Below, one piece after another: positions 25,601-33,776 of a stretch of 64,000 nt of DNA. A model generated the notes under the pieces. It saw only the letters and a list, made by a program, of their open reading frames with translations, had not been told where the DNA came from and did not search any database. Numbering within the stretch: the stretch's first letter is position 1; the number at the start of each line of letters is the position of its first letter. Origin of the DNA: PWXP01 sp040772845 (lineage in GTDB: Bacteria; Planctomycetota; Planctomycetia; Pirellulales; Thermoguttaceae); assembly GCA_040772845.1 (NCBI GenBank), contig JAXGXG010000001.1, forward strand, positions 3,348,001 to 3,412,000, given 5' to 3'. Both the position numbers and the translations under genes were made by a program.

Positions 25601-25711
25601 ACCGTCGAAGCCCAGCAAGCTCCCGGTATGGCTCCGGCCGAGGCGGAAGCACCACCCGCCGGGCCGCCAGCCGCGGCGCCCGCGGGCCCACCACCGGCCG
25701 TTGCCCCTTGA
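22601..25711 (+). CDS. exported TPR-CHAT domain protein
   Basis: 1036 residues: N-terminal hydrophobic signal/anchor (about residues 20-40), a long helical TPR-like region (about 50-600; e.g. GECYYHMGRLPEALEHYTSA), a CHAT-like caspase-fold domain (about 630-1000), and a Pro/Ala-rich tail. The CHAT domain shows VVPDGMLWYVPFEALQ at about 731-746 and GARTILLSRWRTGG near residue 920. Canonical CHAT has H in an ATHG-like motif and C in LSACETG; neither is obvious. The only candidates are H in PGFHTAAE (about 884) and C in LTVCGLMSSGAR (about 908), the latter placed where the helix before GAR normally lies. It may therefore be catalytically altered. The preceding promoter-like site suggests a monocistronic gene. 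Confidence 0.75.
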   Translation: MHWHLPADTVGRFLSRRRTALVVALVGSVLLGPYAHGLPAQDRTIPSRIYFATFGDFYEGEYDEALRQFQSENRGAIKTPQSRWIDSIAYHTMTGECYYHMGRLPEALEHYTSALQLYVAFSGWMMRVQFPPAIRTASVGARTPVPWGQSTRNSQLGYYPESYLIGQGQIDQSKVVQQGGVVQQAQLKPINVKEIIRTTTLAMRRRAELLGPVAQHDSLTQEVLAALVRRPGLPNHWSEAWIDVQLGLAYAAAGKDVEAAQHLQRGLVAAGRYDHPFTSVALVELGRLALRQGNYDAAAKFFLEATYSAVYYTDLGVLEDAFRLGALTHILSGRKGMYPPLAPAVAWAKTKGYRQLQASLLLCAAENQATHGNSRDAGVLLDQARGVIGRRAMGQGAIGGRMQYLSALVFFQQGRMAQGDAALTAAMQYMRIGSRWLLHIALADKLYTSNAATARVAMDLYEQVLRDPQPADWSSDPMESLAVLLTPHPGPLERWFEVSLARNEHEKALEIGDRLRRHRYFSMLPLGGRLQSLRWVLHGPETALDRQSILLRQDLLTRYPAYAELAKQSDALRAELRALPLSPEDTETMTQQRKLIEAMTACSLQQETILREMALRREPASLVFPPLKDVKEIQRSLPEGHAVLAFLTTSRGLYAFLLNNTQYTWWRVGSATRLQTEIVNMLRDMGQHAGNQELDIKQLGADGWKQTAQRALDMILEGSKADLAQQFQELIVVPDGMLWYVPFEALQVQVDGRRRPLIARVRVRYVPTVSLVVPWGKGRRQSATTAVVVGKLFPRDDVEVAQAETEKLGAVLPGVKPLPGPLSGPSAIYATLFDRLVVLDDLPEAEQNPLAFAPIPIDAGKPGNALTDWLALPFGVPDEIVLPGFHTAAERSLRNISPVTAGQEVFLTVCGLMSSGARTILLSRWRTGGRSSYELVREFAQELPHTSPADAYQRAVFLTAGSRVELDAEPRVRRAAQTDELPQANHPFFWAAFMLVDAGATVEAQQAPGMAPAEAEAPPAGPPAAAPAGPPPAVAP

Positions 25712-26176
25712 GGCCCGTCGGCGAAAATACGCCCTGCCGGGGGGGACGGCAGGGAAAAACTGGAAATCGCGAAATCTGCCATCCAAAAACCAAAGAGCTG
25801 TCTGCGCCATCGCATGCCGAACGCCGATCTGCAATCGCCCAGCGGTATCCCGCAGATACGGTGACCCATTGACGTTCGCCCCCCTCTCAATTACTATAGA
25901 TAGGGTAGGCCCGGATTGAGGCTGGCCCCGATTGAGGCTGGCCCCGATTGAGGCTGGCCCCGATTGAGGCTGGATGGTCCGCCCCGGCAGGCTCTCAGTG
26001 CGCCTGGGGTGCGAAGCGCGAGGTAAACTCGCCTGACGGCCGGTGCGTTGCAGGGCGCAAACGGTCCGTTTTCGCCCACGACAACAGAAGTGACGCTGAG
26101 GATCGGCATTGCCTCGGCGGATTCAATGGGAATTGTCCAAGATTCTCCTTGGCAGGATGGAACGGAGAGGGTTAAG
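25712..26176. other. intergenic region with hairpin before argH
   Basis: Contains a perfect 8-bp stem CCCTGCCG/CGGCAGGG (25732-25739 with 25747-25754) just after the CHAT stop, without a T tract on the plus strand. It also holds the 16-bp tandem repeat described separately. The argH reading frame extends upstream to 26048 but without a ribosome-binding site. Confidence 0.5.
25907..25973 (+). repeat. 16-bp tandem minisatellite
   Basis: Three perfect head-to-tail copies of GCTGGCCCCGATTGAG (25921-25936, 25937-25952, 25953-25968) flanked by partial copies on both sides (25908-25920 and 25969-25973). The unit is not a multiple of 3, and there is no spacer diversity, so this is neither coding nor CRISPR. 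Confidence 0.9.
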
Positions 26177-27598
26177 GTGAGCAAAAAAGCCTGGGGCGGG
26201 GTGTTCGATGAAGGAACGGATCGCCGCGTCGAGGAATTTACCGAAAGCGTGAGTTTCGATCGGCGGCTGTATACGCAGGATATCGCCGGCTCGATCGCCC
26301 ATGCGCAGATGCTGGCCGAGGTCGGGCTGCTGACCGCCGACGAGTGCCGCCAAATCGAGCAGGCACTCACAGAAATACGCCTGGAAATTCAACAGGATCG
26401 GTTCCCGTTCTCCTCCGAGCGCGAAGATATCCACATGCACATCGAGGCAGCGCTGATCGAACGTATCGGCGATACGGGCCGGAAGCTGCATACGGCGCGC
26501 AGCCGGAACGATCAGGTGGCCACCGACCTGCGGCTGTGGGTTCGCGAGGCCATCGATCGGATCGATGCCCGCCTGGTCGAGCTTCAGAAGGCGTTTGTCG
26601 GCCGGTGCGACGCGGACTTCGATGTCATTCTTCCAGGCTATACCCACATGCGTCGTGCGCAGCCGATCCTGGCGCCCCATTACTGGCTGGCCTACTGCGA
26701 GAAGTTCGAACGCGACCGCGACCGGCTTGCCGACTGCCGGCGCCGCGTGAACGTGTGCAGCCTGGGCGCGGCCGCGCTGGCCGGCACCAGCCTGCCGATC
26801 GACCGGGCCGACACGGCCCGCCGGCTTGGGTTCGCGGGTCCGAGCACGGGCGAGCCGCACATGACGGCCAATAGTCTCGACACGTCGAGCGATCGCGATT
26901 TTTCGTTGGAGTTCACCTTCACCCTGGCGATGATTGCCGAGCACCTGAGCACGTGGGCCGAGGAGTGGATTCTGTGGTCGACCGTCGAATTCGGGTTCCT
27001 GGACCTGCCCGAAGCGTTCTGCACGGGTTCGTCCATTATGCCACAGAAAGTGAATCCGGACGTTCTGGAGTTGATTCGCGGCAAGACGGCGCGGGTCATC
27101 GGCGCGTTGCAGACGCTGCTGGTCCTGGTGAAGGGGTTGCCGCTGGCGTACAACCGCGACTTGCAGGAGGACAAGCCGCCGGTATTCGATGCGTTCGATA
27201 CGGTCAACGCATGTCTGGAACTGGCAGCGCCGCTGGTTGCCGGCGCGAGGCTCCGGGTCGAGGCGATTGCCGCCGGGCTGGACCGGGGTCATTTGGATGC
27301 AACCACGTTGATGGAATACCTGATTCGGCAGGGGATTCCGCAGCGGACGGCGCACGGCATCGTGGGCCGGCTGGTCCGCAAGGCGCTCGATCGGGACGTG
27401 CGCCTGGCCGACCTCACGCTTGACGAGTTGCACGAGGTCCATCCCGACTTGACCGAAAGCGTTTACGCAGTCTTGGGCGCGGAGCAAGCCGTCGCCGCTA
27501 TGGCCAGTTACGGATCGACCGGTCGGGAGCAGGTGCGTCGGCAGATCCGACAGTGGAAGGAACACCTATTCGGCAGCGCCTACCACAATCATTCCTAG
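26177..27598 (+). CDS. argH: argininosuccinate lyase
   Basis: ArgH splits argininosuccinate into arginine and fumarate, the last step of arginine synthesis, as a cytoplasmic homotetramer. The fumarase-superfamily signature GSSIMPQKVNPD is complete. HTARSRNDQVATDLRLW (substrate binding) and LPGYTHMRRAQPI are also present. I choose GTG at 26177 (VSKKAWGGVF) because GGAGAGGG lies 6 bp upstream and the protein then begins like other ArgH sequences. This gives 473 residues, near the usual 460. Upstream in-frame ATGs would add a non-conserved leader. It is followed by an exported HEAT-repeat protein, with no obvious pathway link. Confidence 0.95.
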   Translation: MSKKAWGGVFDEGTDRRVEEFTESVSFDRRLYTQDIAGSIAHAQMLAEVGLLTADECRQIEQALTEIRLEIQQDRFPFSSEREDIHMHIEAALIERIGDTGRKLHTARSRNDQVATDLRLWVREAIDRIDARLVELQKAFVGRCDADFDVILPGYTHMRRAQPILAPHYWLAYCEKFERDRDRLADCRRRVNVCSLGAAALAGTSLPIDRADTARRLGFAGPSTGEPHMTANSLDTSSDRDFSLEFTFTLAMIAEHLSTWAEEWILWSTVEFGFLDLPEAFCTGSSIMPQKVNPDVLELIRGKTARVIGALQTLLVLVKGLPLAYNRDLQEDKPPVFDAFDTVNACLELAAPLVAGARLRVEAIAAGLDRGHLDATTLMEYLIRQGIPQRTAHGIVGRLVRKALDRDVRLADLTLDELHEVHPDLTESVYAVLGAEQAVAAMASYGSTGREQVRRQIRQWKEHLFGSAYHNHS

Positions 27599-27685
27599 CC
27601 GTTTGCAGCATTGCGAAACCCTATGTGTGCCCTCCGATCGGAAACGAGATCACACGACTTGTCCTTCTTCAGAGAGAGCATCACG

Positions 27686-30175
27686 ATGAAATCCTGTTGT
27701 GCGATACCGGCCCTGGTTTGCCTCGTGCTCGTCTCGGCATCGGCCATGGCGGCCGATTCGGGCGCCCCGCTGACGGCGAGCCAGCAGGCGGCGAAGCAGG
27801 CGCTCGAAGCGCCGTTGGCCAATCCGGCGGTCGACGCCCTGCTCCAGACGAAACCGACCACGGCCAAAGAGTGCTTCCAGGCTGCGACCATTCTGGTCAA
27901 ACTCGAACGCCCCGATCTGGCCAAGCAGTTCGTCGCGCGTATTCTGGCCATGAAACTGAATCGGGAGCAACTGGCGGAACTGGCCGATCAGTTCGGCTCG
28001 CCTGCGTTTCTCGAACTGGCCGCCCAGCCGGAACTGAACCCCGAGGCCAAACAACTGTCCGACGCCGTACTGGCCGCGGCCAAGCAGGTTCGCGAAGACA
28101 CCGGCCGGGTGGAACAATACCTGGGGCAGCTCCGCCGGCCGACCCTTGCCGAACGGAATCAGGCCATGCTGGGTCTTCTGGAGGCGGGTGGCGCGGCGAT
28201 CGGTCCCATGGTGCAGGTTCTGGCCGATCCTGGGCGTGAAGCGGATCATGCCGCGGTGCGTGGTGCGTTGGTGGCCATGGGTGGCACGGCCGTTGCGCCA
28301 CTGCTGGGTCTGTTGGAGGACGGTTCGCCGGAACTGACGGCCCAGGCGGTGCGCATCCTTGCCGCACTGAAGGCCGATCGCGCCGTCCCGCGACTGCTGG
28401 GCATTGCCTTCGGTGCAGCATACGAACCGAGATTGCGCACGCTGGCGCAGGCGGCCGTCGAACACATTGCCGGGACGCAACCTGCACCGGACGACGCGGT
28501 GCAATTGCTCATGACGCAGGCGCACGACTATTTCGACCGGCAGCAGGCCGTTTTCGGGGCCGTGGAAGGGAAGGTGGACCTGTGGCATTGGGAAGAAGGG
28601 GCACTGCGGCCGAAGTCGTACACCGAGGCCGCCGCTCGCCGGCTGCTGGCGGCCCGGCTGGCGCGTGACGCCCACGCCATTGCACCGGACAACCGTGCTG
28701 CCGAGCGGCTGTACGTGCTGACCATGCTGGAGCAGGCGGCGTTCGAGCAGGGGCTTGGGAAGCCTTTGCCCACCGAGGCCGGTAGTCCGGCTGCCCGGGC
28801 GATTGCCGCAGGTCCCGCCTTGCTGGAAGAGGTGATGCAAGAGGCGCTTGCAAGCGACCACCGCGCGGCCGCTGCGGCCGCCGCGCGGCTGCTGCCCAAA
28901 ACAGCTTCGAGCGAGACGAAGCCCGCCCAGCCAGAAGCGGCGCCGGCCGAACCCGTGTCGGCTGAGCCAGCACCGGCCGAAACTCCGGCCGCCGATGCCG
29001 TTCCGGCGGATCCGGCCTACGATCGCCCAGCGGCCAGGCCGGAAGCCGCAGAGGTTGCGGACGACGATGCCGCTGCGCCCAGCAAGCCAACCGACGCTGA
29101 GTTGGCCGAGACAGACCCGGCCGAGATGGAGCCAGCCGAGACCGATTTCCACGCGGGGCCGGACCTTGCGGAACTGCTGGTTCATCAGGGGGCGAGTGTA
29201 TCGCCGCTGGTGCAGGCGGCCATCCATGCCGACCGCCGCGTGCGGATGGCTGCGTTGGAATCGATTCTGGCGTTACAGCCGACGCGCCCGTTTGCCGGTT
29301 CGCACTACATTCCCCAGTCGCTCGTATTTCTGGCCTCGACCGGCGGGACGCCCAAGGCCCTGCTGGCCGGCCCCAAACCGGAAGAGATGCTTCGCCTGGC
29401 CGGTTTCCTGGCGGCGCGCGGCATCAGTGTCGATATAGCGACCAACGGGCAGGAGATGCTCCGCATGGCGATCGAATCGCCGGATTACGTCCTGATTCTG
29501 GCCGATTCGCGACTGGACAACCCGACGATGGACATTGCATTACAGAAGCTCCGTTACGACTACCGGAGCGCCGATTTGCGGGTTGGTGTTCTGGCGCGGG
29601 CCGACGAGTATGAGCGGGCGGAGCACATGGTTCGCAACGATGCGGCCGCCCTGTGGTTTGCGTGGCCGCACGATCAGAAGACGTTCAACTGGCAGTTCGA
29701 CAAGCTCATGGCGATTGAACGTGTGCACATGGTCCTGCCGAAGGAGCGAGCGGCCATGGCGGCCCGCGCGTTGCAGATGCTGCTGGACATCAGCCGCTCG
29801 GAACAGGGCGTGTACGAGCAGATGCGGGCGCTGGACGAAGTTGCTGTGAAGGCCCTGCGCGTTCCCGAGCTTGCCGAACGCGCCGCCGTGCTGGCGGGCC
29901 GAACGGGTACCCCGGCGGCCCAGACAGCATTGGTCGATCTGGCCAGCCGTTCTACCGCGCCCTTCGCGTTGCGCAAGGCGGCCGTGGCGGCCCTGGGAGC
30001 CAGTATCCGGCAGCATGGAATCCTGCTGACTACGGTACAGATCGAAGAGCAATACAATCGCTACAACACCAGCGGACTGCAAGATCGGACCACACAGCAG
30101 TTGCTGGCCCACATTCTCGACTATCTTGAAGCACCCACCCGGAAACCACCCCAGGAACCTGCGGAAATACAATAG
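27686..30175 (+). CDS. exported HEAT-repeat protein with receiver-like domain
   Basis: 829 residues. A signal peptide (MKSCCAIPALVCLVLVSASA-MAAD) starts at ATG 27686. Alpha-helical HEAT-like repeats follow (e.g. AAIGPMVQVLADPGREADHA; GTAVAPLLGLLEDGSPELTA), then a Pro/Ala/Glu-rich linker at about 405-490. At about 552-665 is a segment with the order of a response-regulator receiver domain: PKALLAGPKPEEMLRLAGFL, then ISVDIATNGQEMLRMAIES, then PDYVLILADSRLDNP. The acidic pair expected at the end of strand 1 is missing; one Asp at the phosphorylation position may be kept. More helices end the protein. A sensory or scaffold role outside the cytoplasm is plausible. The next gene is a sigma-54 activator without its own receiver. 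Confidence 0.65.
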   Translation: MKSCCAIPALVCLVLVSASAMAADSGAPLTASQQAAKQALEAPLANPAVDALLQTKPTTAKECFQAATILVKLERPDLAKQFVARILAMKLNREQLAELADQFGSPAFLELAAQPELNPEAKQLSDAVLAAAKQVREDTGRVEQYLGQLRRPTLAERNQAMLGLLEAGGAAIGPMVQVLADPGREADHAAVRGALVAMGGTAVAPLLGLLEDGSPELTAQAVRILAALKADRAVPRLLGIAFGAAYEPRLRTLAQAAVEHIAGTQPAPDDAVQLLMTQAHDYFDRQQAVFGAVEGKVDLWHWEEGALRPKSYTEAAARRLLAARLARDAHAIAPDNRAAERLYVLTMLEQAAFEQGLGKPLPTEAGSPAARAIAAGPALLEEVMQEALASDHRAAAAAAARLLPKTASSETKPAQPEAAPAEPVSAEPAPAETPAADAVPADPAYDRPAARPEAAEVADDDAAAPSKPTDAELAETDPAEMEPAETDFHAGPDLAELLVHQGASVSPLVQAAIHADRRVRMAALESILALQPTRPFAGSHYIPQSLVFLASTGGTPKALLAGPKPEEMLRLAGFLAARGISVDIATNGQEMLRMAIESPDYVLILADSRLDNPTMDIALQKLRYDYRSADLRVGVLARADEYERAEHMVRNDAAALWFAWPHDQKTFNWQFDKLMAIERVHMVLPKERAAMAARALQMLLDISRSEQGVYEQMRALDEVAVKALRVPELAERAAVLAGRTGTPAAQTALVDLASRSTAPFALRKAAVAALGASIRQHGILLTTVQIEEQYNRYNTSGLQDRTTQQLLAHILDYLEAPTRKPPQEPAEIQ

Positions 30176-30255
30176 CCGCCGTGCGCGTCGGCTCGGTTTC
30201 GACACGAAACGCAACGAACCGGGCAGACGTCCGAACATGGAGATCCAGGGAGAGC

Positions 30256-31431
30256 ATGGCACGTTACACGCAACCGATCGAGACAAGCGATACCGGCCCG
30301 CCCATTCCAGGATTGATCGGTTCGGGGCCGGCCATGGAGCAGGTATACCAGCTCACGCGGCAGGTTGCACGATCGAACGCGTCGGTGCTGCTGCTGGGCG
30401 AGACGGGGACGGGCAAGGAACTCATCGCGAAGGCCGTTCACCGGCTCAGTCCGCGCGGGAGCGGTCCTTTCGTCCGCGTCAACTGCGGCGCCCTGGCCGA
30501 AAACCTGCTGGAAAGCGAGTTGTTCGGACACGTCCGCGGCGCCTTCACCGGGGCCATCGACAACCGGACCGGCCGCTTCGAGGCGGCGCATACCGGCACC
30601 GTCTTTCTGGATGAGATCAACTCGACGACGGCCAAGCTGCAAGTGAAGCTACTGCGCGTGCTGCAGGAGCACGAGTTCGAACGGGTGGGCGATACGCAGA
30701 CAATCCGCGTCGATACGCGCGTGATTGCAGCGAGCAACCGCGACCTGCTCCAGGAGATCGACGTCGGCCGGTTCCGCGAAGACCTGTACTACCGGCTAAA
30801 CGTCGTGAGCATCTACCTGCCGCCGCTGCGCGAGCGCCGCGAGGATATTCCGGCCCTGGTCAGCCATTTTCTTGGAATTTACAACAAGAGCAACGATCGG
30901 CACGTTCCGCACATCGAACGGCGGGCGCTCGAAGCGCTTCAGGACTACGACTGGCCCGGGAACGTGCGGGAGCTACAGAACTACGTCGAGCGGGCCGTTG
31001 TCCTTGCGCCGGCTGATGAACTGACCGTGGACCTGCTGCCCGAGGCCGTGCTGGGTCAGGCGCCGCGCCGGATCGGCCGGCAGGGCGCAGATGGGGTGGC
31101 CGCGCTGACGGCCGTACTGGCTGCCCAGGGTGGCGCAGGGCAACCGGCCTCCTCGCCCATGCGGGCCACGACGGCCGGACGCGTGGAACGCGAACTGGTT
31201 GGCCAGGCCAACATGGAATCGCTCACGGCCAAATTGGTAGAGCAAGGCGTGGCCCTGGCCGGCCCCAACCCGCAGAATCTCCATGCCTCGATTGTCAGCC
31301 GCGTCGAGTGCGAGCTGATCGGCCGCATCCTGGCCGCGTGCGACGGCGTGCAGGTAAAGGCCGCGGCATGCCTGGGCATCAATCGGAACACGTTGCACAA
31401 GAAGATTCAAGAGTACGGACTGGAGAAATAG
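30256..31431 (+). CDS. sigma-54-dependent Fis-family transcriptional activator
   Basis: 391 residues: AAA+ domain with Walker A GETGTGKE (about 48-55), the sigma-54 contact loop GAFTGA (about 95-100), Walker B GTVFLDEI, and arginine fingers in FREDLYYRLNV. A variable linker and a C-terminal Fis-type helix-turn-helix (AAACLGINRNTLHKKIQEYG) follow. No N-terminal receiver, GAF or PAS domain is present, so the sensing partner must be separate or activity is set by expression. The start at 30256 follows AGGGAGAG. The gene lies 6 bp before the HemX-like gene, suggesting one operon with hemA. Confidence 0.9.
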   Translation: MARYTQPIETSDTGPPIPGLIGSGPAMEQVYQLTRQVARSNASVLLLGETGTGKELIAKAVHRLSPRGSGPFVRVNCGALAENLLESELFGHVRGAFTGAIDNRTGRFEAAHTGTVFLDEINSTTAKLQVKLLRVLQEHEFERVGDTQTIRVDTRVIAASNRDLLQEIDVGRFREDLYYRLNVVSIYLPPLRERREDIPALVSHFLGIYNKSNDRHVPHIERRALEALQDYDWPGNVRELQNYVERAVVLAPADELTVDLLPEAVLGQAPRRIGRQGADGVAALTAVLAAQGGAGQPASSPMRATTAGRVERELVGQANMESLTAKLVEQGVALAGPNPQNLHASIVSRVECELIGRILAACDGVQVKAAACLGINRNTLHKKIQEYGLEK

Positions 31432-31437
31432 GTTCCG

Positions 31438-32430
31438 ATGCTTGCCGGAGTGCAGATCGTCTGTTTTGCCGCCAGCTATGCGGCGGCCCTCCTCTTGGAG
31501 GTCTCGCGCATGGTGTTTCGCAGCGGCGTGCGCGGCGCGGTCATGCTCGGGTTTGCCGGTGCAGGATTCGTGGCGCACAGTGCGTTTCTGTACTACCGCG
31601 CCGTCAAGACGCCCGGCTCGCCCCTTTCCAGCGAACAGGACTGGTGCCTGCTGGGCGCCTGGCTGTTGGCCGTCGTGTACCTGTATCTGGTATGGTATCA
31701 TCCCCAGCAGAGTTTCGGGTTGTTTCTGCTGCCGCTTGTTCTGGGGCTGATTGCCGCAGGCGCGTTTCTTGCGCGGAGTGAACCGTTCGCGCGGGAACCG
31801 GCCTCCTATATTTGGGGAGTTATCCACGGTACGGCCATTCTGCTGGCGACGGTGGCCGTACTGGCGGGATTTGCGGCAGGCGTGATGTATGTCTATCAGG
31901 ATCGGCGGTTGAAACGGAAGCTGCCGTTGCCCCGCGGATTGCGCCTGCCCAGCCTGGAATGGCTTGCCCGGGCGAACCATCGCGCGCTGGTCGTGGCGGT
32001 GATAATGCTGGCCATTGGCGTGGCGGCCGGCGTGGTGCTCAATGCGTTTCGGCGAGCCGGCGGCCTCGATCTGTTGCCCTGGCACGATCCGGTCGTGTTC
32101 GCCACATTCATCATGCTGCTCTGGCTCCTTTCCGCCGTGGCGATCGCCGCACGGTATCCGGCACAGCACCAGGGCCGCAAGGTCGCCTACCTGACGCTGG
32201 TCAGCTTCATCTTTCTGCTTGTGGCCCTTTCCGCCATGCTCCTGTTCGATACGGCCCACGGCGGAAAGAACCAGAAGCAGCAAACGGTACATTCCCAGCG
32301 CCTACCGGCGCACCATCGGGCAGAACCGGCGGACGCGGGCGGACGCGCCGTGCAGGTTTGCGGCGGCCGGGACGGCCCGTCGTTTGTGTTATTCCATCGT
32401 ACTTTACAGACATGTCCATGCAGGTTGTAG
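31438..32430 (+). CDS. HemX/CcsA-like cytochrome c assembly family membrane protein
   Basis: 330 residues with about eight hydrophobic segments. The position directly upstream of hemA is that of Bacillus hemX and similar genes, which encode CcsA-like integral membrane proteins thought to affect glutamyl-tRNA reductase level. Sequence features are YIWGVIHGTAILLATVAVLA, then DRRLKRK loops and a C-terminal ALSAMLLFDTAHGGK end. The last about 50 residues after the final helix are low-complexity and overlap the next gene start. The canonical WGxFWxWD haem-handling motif of CcsA is not evident. Start ATG 31438 sits 6 bp after the preceding stop. Confidence 0.7.
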   Translation: MLAGVQIVCFAASYAAALLLEVSRMVFRSGVRGAVMLGFAGAGFVAHSAFLYYRAVKTPGSPLSSEQDWCLLGAWLLAVVYLYLVWYHPQQSFGLFLLPLVLGLIAAGAFLARSEPFAREPASYIWGVIHGTAILLATVAVLAGFAAGVMYVYQDRRLKRKLPLPRGLRLPSLEWLARANHRALVVAVIMLAIGVAAGVVLNAFRRAGGLDLLPWHDPVVFATFIMLLWLLSAVAIAARYPAQHQGRKVAYLTLVSFIFLLVALSAMLLFDTAHGGKNQKQQTVHSQRLPAHHRAEPADAGGRAVQVCGGRDGPSFVLFHRTLQTCPCRL

Positions 32431-33683
32431 GCTGTAGCCATCACGGAACGTCGATCGCGCTTCGCGAGCGACTCGCCTTCTCCGGCGAGCGCGCCGCGGA
32501 AGCACTCGACCATTGGCGGCGGATCTTCCCCGGCGTCGAGGCCGTGCTGCTGTCCACCTGCAATCGGGTCGAACTCTATTCCGCCGCCGACGAGGTCGTT
32601 GCGCCGAACCGGCGGCAGGTGGCCGGGTTCCTCGCCCGGTTCCACAAACTCGATCCGGAGGAAGTGATCGACGCGCTGTACTATCATCACGATGCCGACG
32701 CGATCCGGCACCTGTTCACCGTAGCCTCCAGTCTTGACAGCATGGTGGTGGGCGAGCCGCAGATCCTAGCCCAGGTGAAGCAGGCGTACGATCTGGCCAC
32801 GCATCACGACAATACGGGGCCCATGACCCACGCGGCGTTCCAGGCAGCGCTGAAATGCGCGCGGCGGGTGGCGTGCGAAACGGCCATCCATCAGCGGCGC
32901 GTCAGTATTCCCAGTGTGGCCGTTGCCGATTTCGCCAGCCAGATCTTTGAGCGATTCGACGACAAGCACGTGGTCGTTCTCGGCGCCGGCGAGATGGCCG
33001 AGGAGACCCTCCGCTACCTCAAAGACGAAGGGGCGCACCAGATTACCGTTGTCAATCGGAGTTACGATCGCGGCCGGCAACTGGCCGAGGCGTGGCAAGG
33101 AAAAACCGTCCAGTGGGATCAGTTGGCCGAGGCCCTGACCACGGCCGATCTGGTCATCAGCACGACCGGATCGCCCGAAACCGTTGTGACGCGGGACCTG
33201 TTTGCCGGAATCGAGCGCGCCCGGCAGCAGCGGCCGTTGTTCATCCTCGATCTGGCCGTTCCACGCGACTTCGATCCGGCCATCGGCCGAAGACCGGGCG
33301 TCTACCTGTACTCCGTCGACGATCTCCGTGCCGCGTGCGAGCGGAACCGGGCCGAGCGAGACCGCGAATTGCCGGCCGCTCTGAAGATCGTCGAGCAGGA
33401 GACGGACCGCTTCGTTGCGCAGTTGCATCACCGGGCGACAGGGCCGATCATCCGGCAGTTGCTCGAAGGCTGGCAGAAGCCGAAGGAAGAAGAGCTTACC
33501 CGGCTGTTGAACCGGCTGCCGGAGCTGGACGAGAAGGGTCAGGAAGAGGTGCGGCGCGCGTTCGACCGGCTGGTGAAGAAACTGCTGCATCCGCCGCTAC
33601 AATCGTTGCGTGATGAATCGCGCGAGGGGATTCCCCACCGACTGGTCGACGCGCTCCGGAAGCTATTCCAGTTGAAGGATTGA
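32412..33683 (+). CDS. hemA: glutamyl-tRNA reductase
   Basis: HemA reduces glutamyl-tRNA(Glu) to glutamate-1-semialdehyde, the first committed step of C5 tetrapyrrole synthesis. The 423-residue protein has the catalytic Cys motif LLSTCNRVELY (residues about 47-57), SLDSMVVGEPQILAQVKQAY, SIPSVAVADFA, and the NADPH-binding turn VVLGAGEMAEETLRYL. The C-terminal dimerisation helices follow. Start is ATG 32412 (MSMQVVG) or ATG 32418, overlapping the HemX-like gene by about 19 bp, which indicates translational coupling. Confidence 0.95.
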   Translation: MSMQVVGCSHHGTSIALRERLAFSGERAAEALDHWRRIFPGVEAVLLSTCNRVELYSAADEVVAPNRRQVAGFLARFHKLDPEEVIDALYYHHDADAIRHLFTVASSLDSMVVGEPQILAQVKQAYDLATHHDNTGPMTHAAFQAALKCARRVACETAIHQRRVSIPSVAVADFASQIFERFDDKHVVVLGAGEMAEETLRYLKDEGAHQITVVNRSYDRGRQLAEAWQGKTVQWDQLAEALTTADLVISTTGSPETVVTRDLFAGIERARQQRPLFILDLAVPRDFDPAIGRRPGVYLYSVDDLRAACERNRAERDRELPAALKIVEQETDRFVAQLHHRATGPIIRQLLEGWQKPKEEELTRLLNRLPELDEKGQEEVRRAFDRLVKKLLHPPLQSLRDESREGIPHRLVDALRKLFQLKD

Positions 33684-33776
33684 CGGCCCGGCATTTCCCC
33701 GTTGCACCCCTTGCTCTCTGGGCGAAGGTGGGAACAATAGAGTGGTTTGTTCGTACTCGCAGGGAGATTAAAGGTC

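Noticed and set aside
25907..25973. CRISPR-like array
   Set aside because: Units are directly abutting 16-mers with no spacers and no cas genes nearby.
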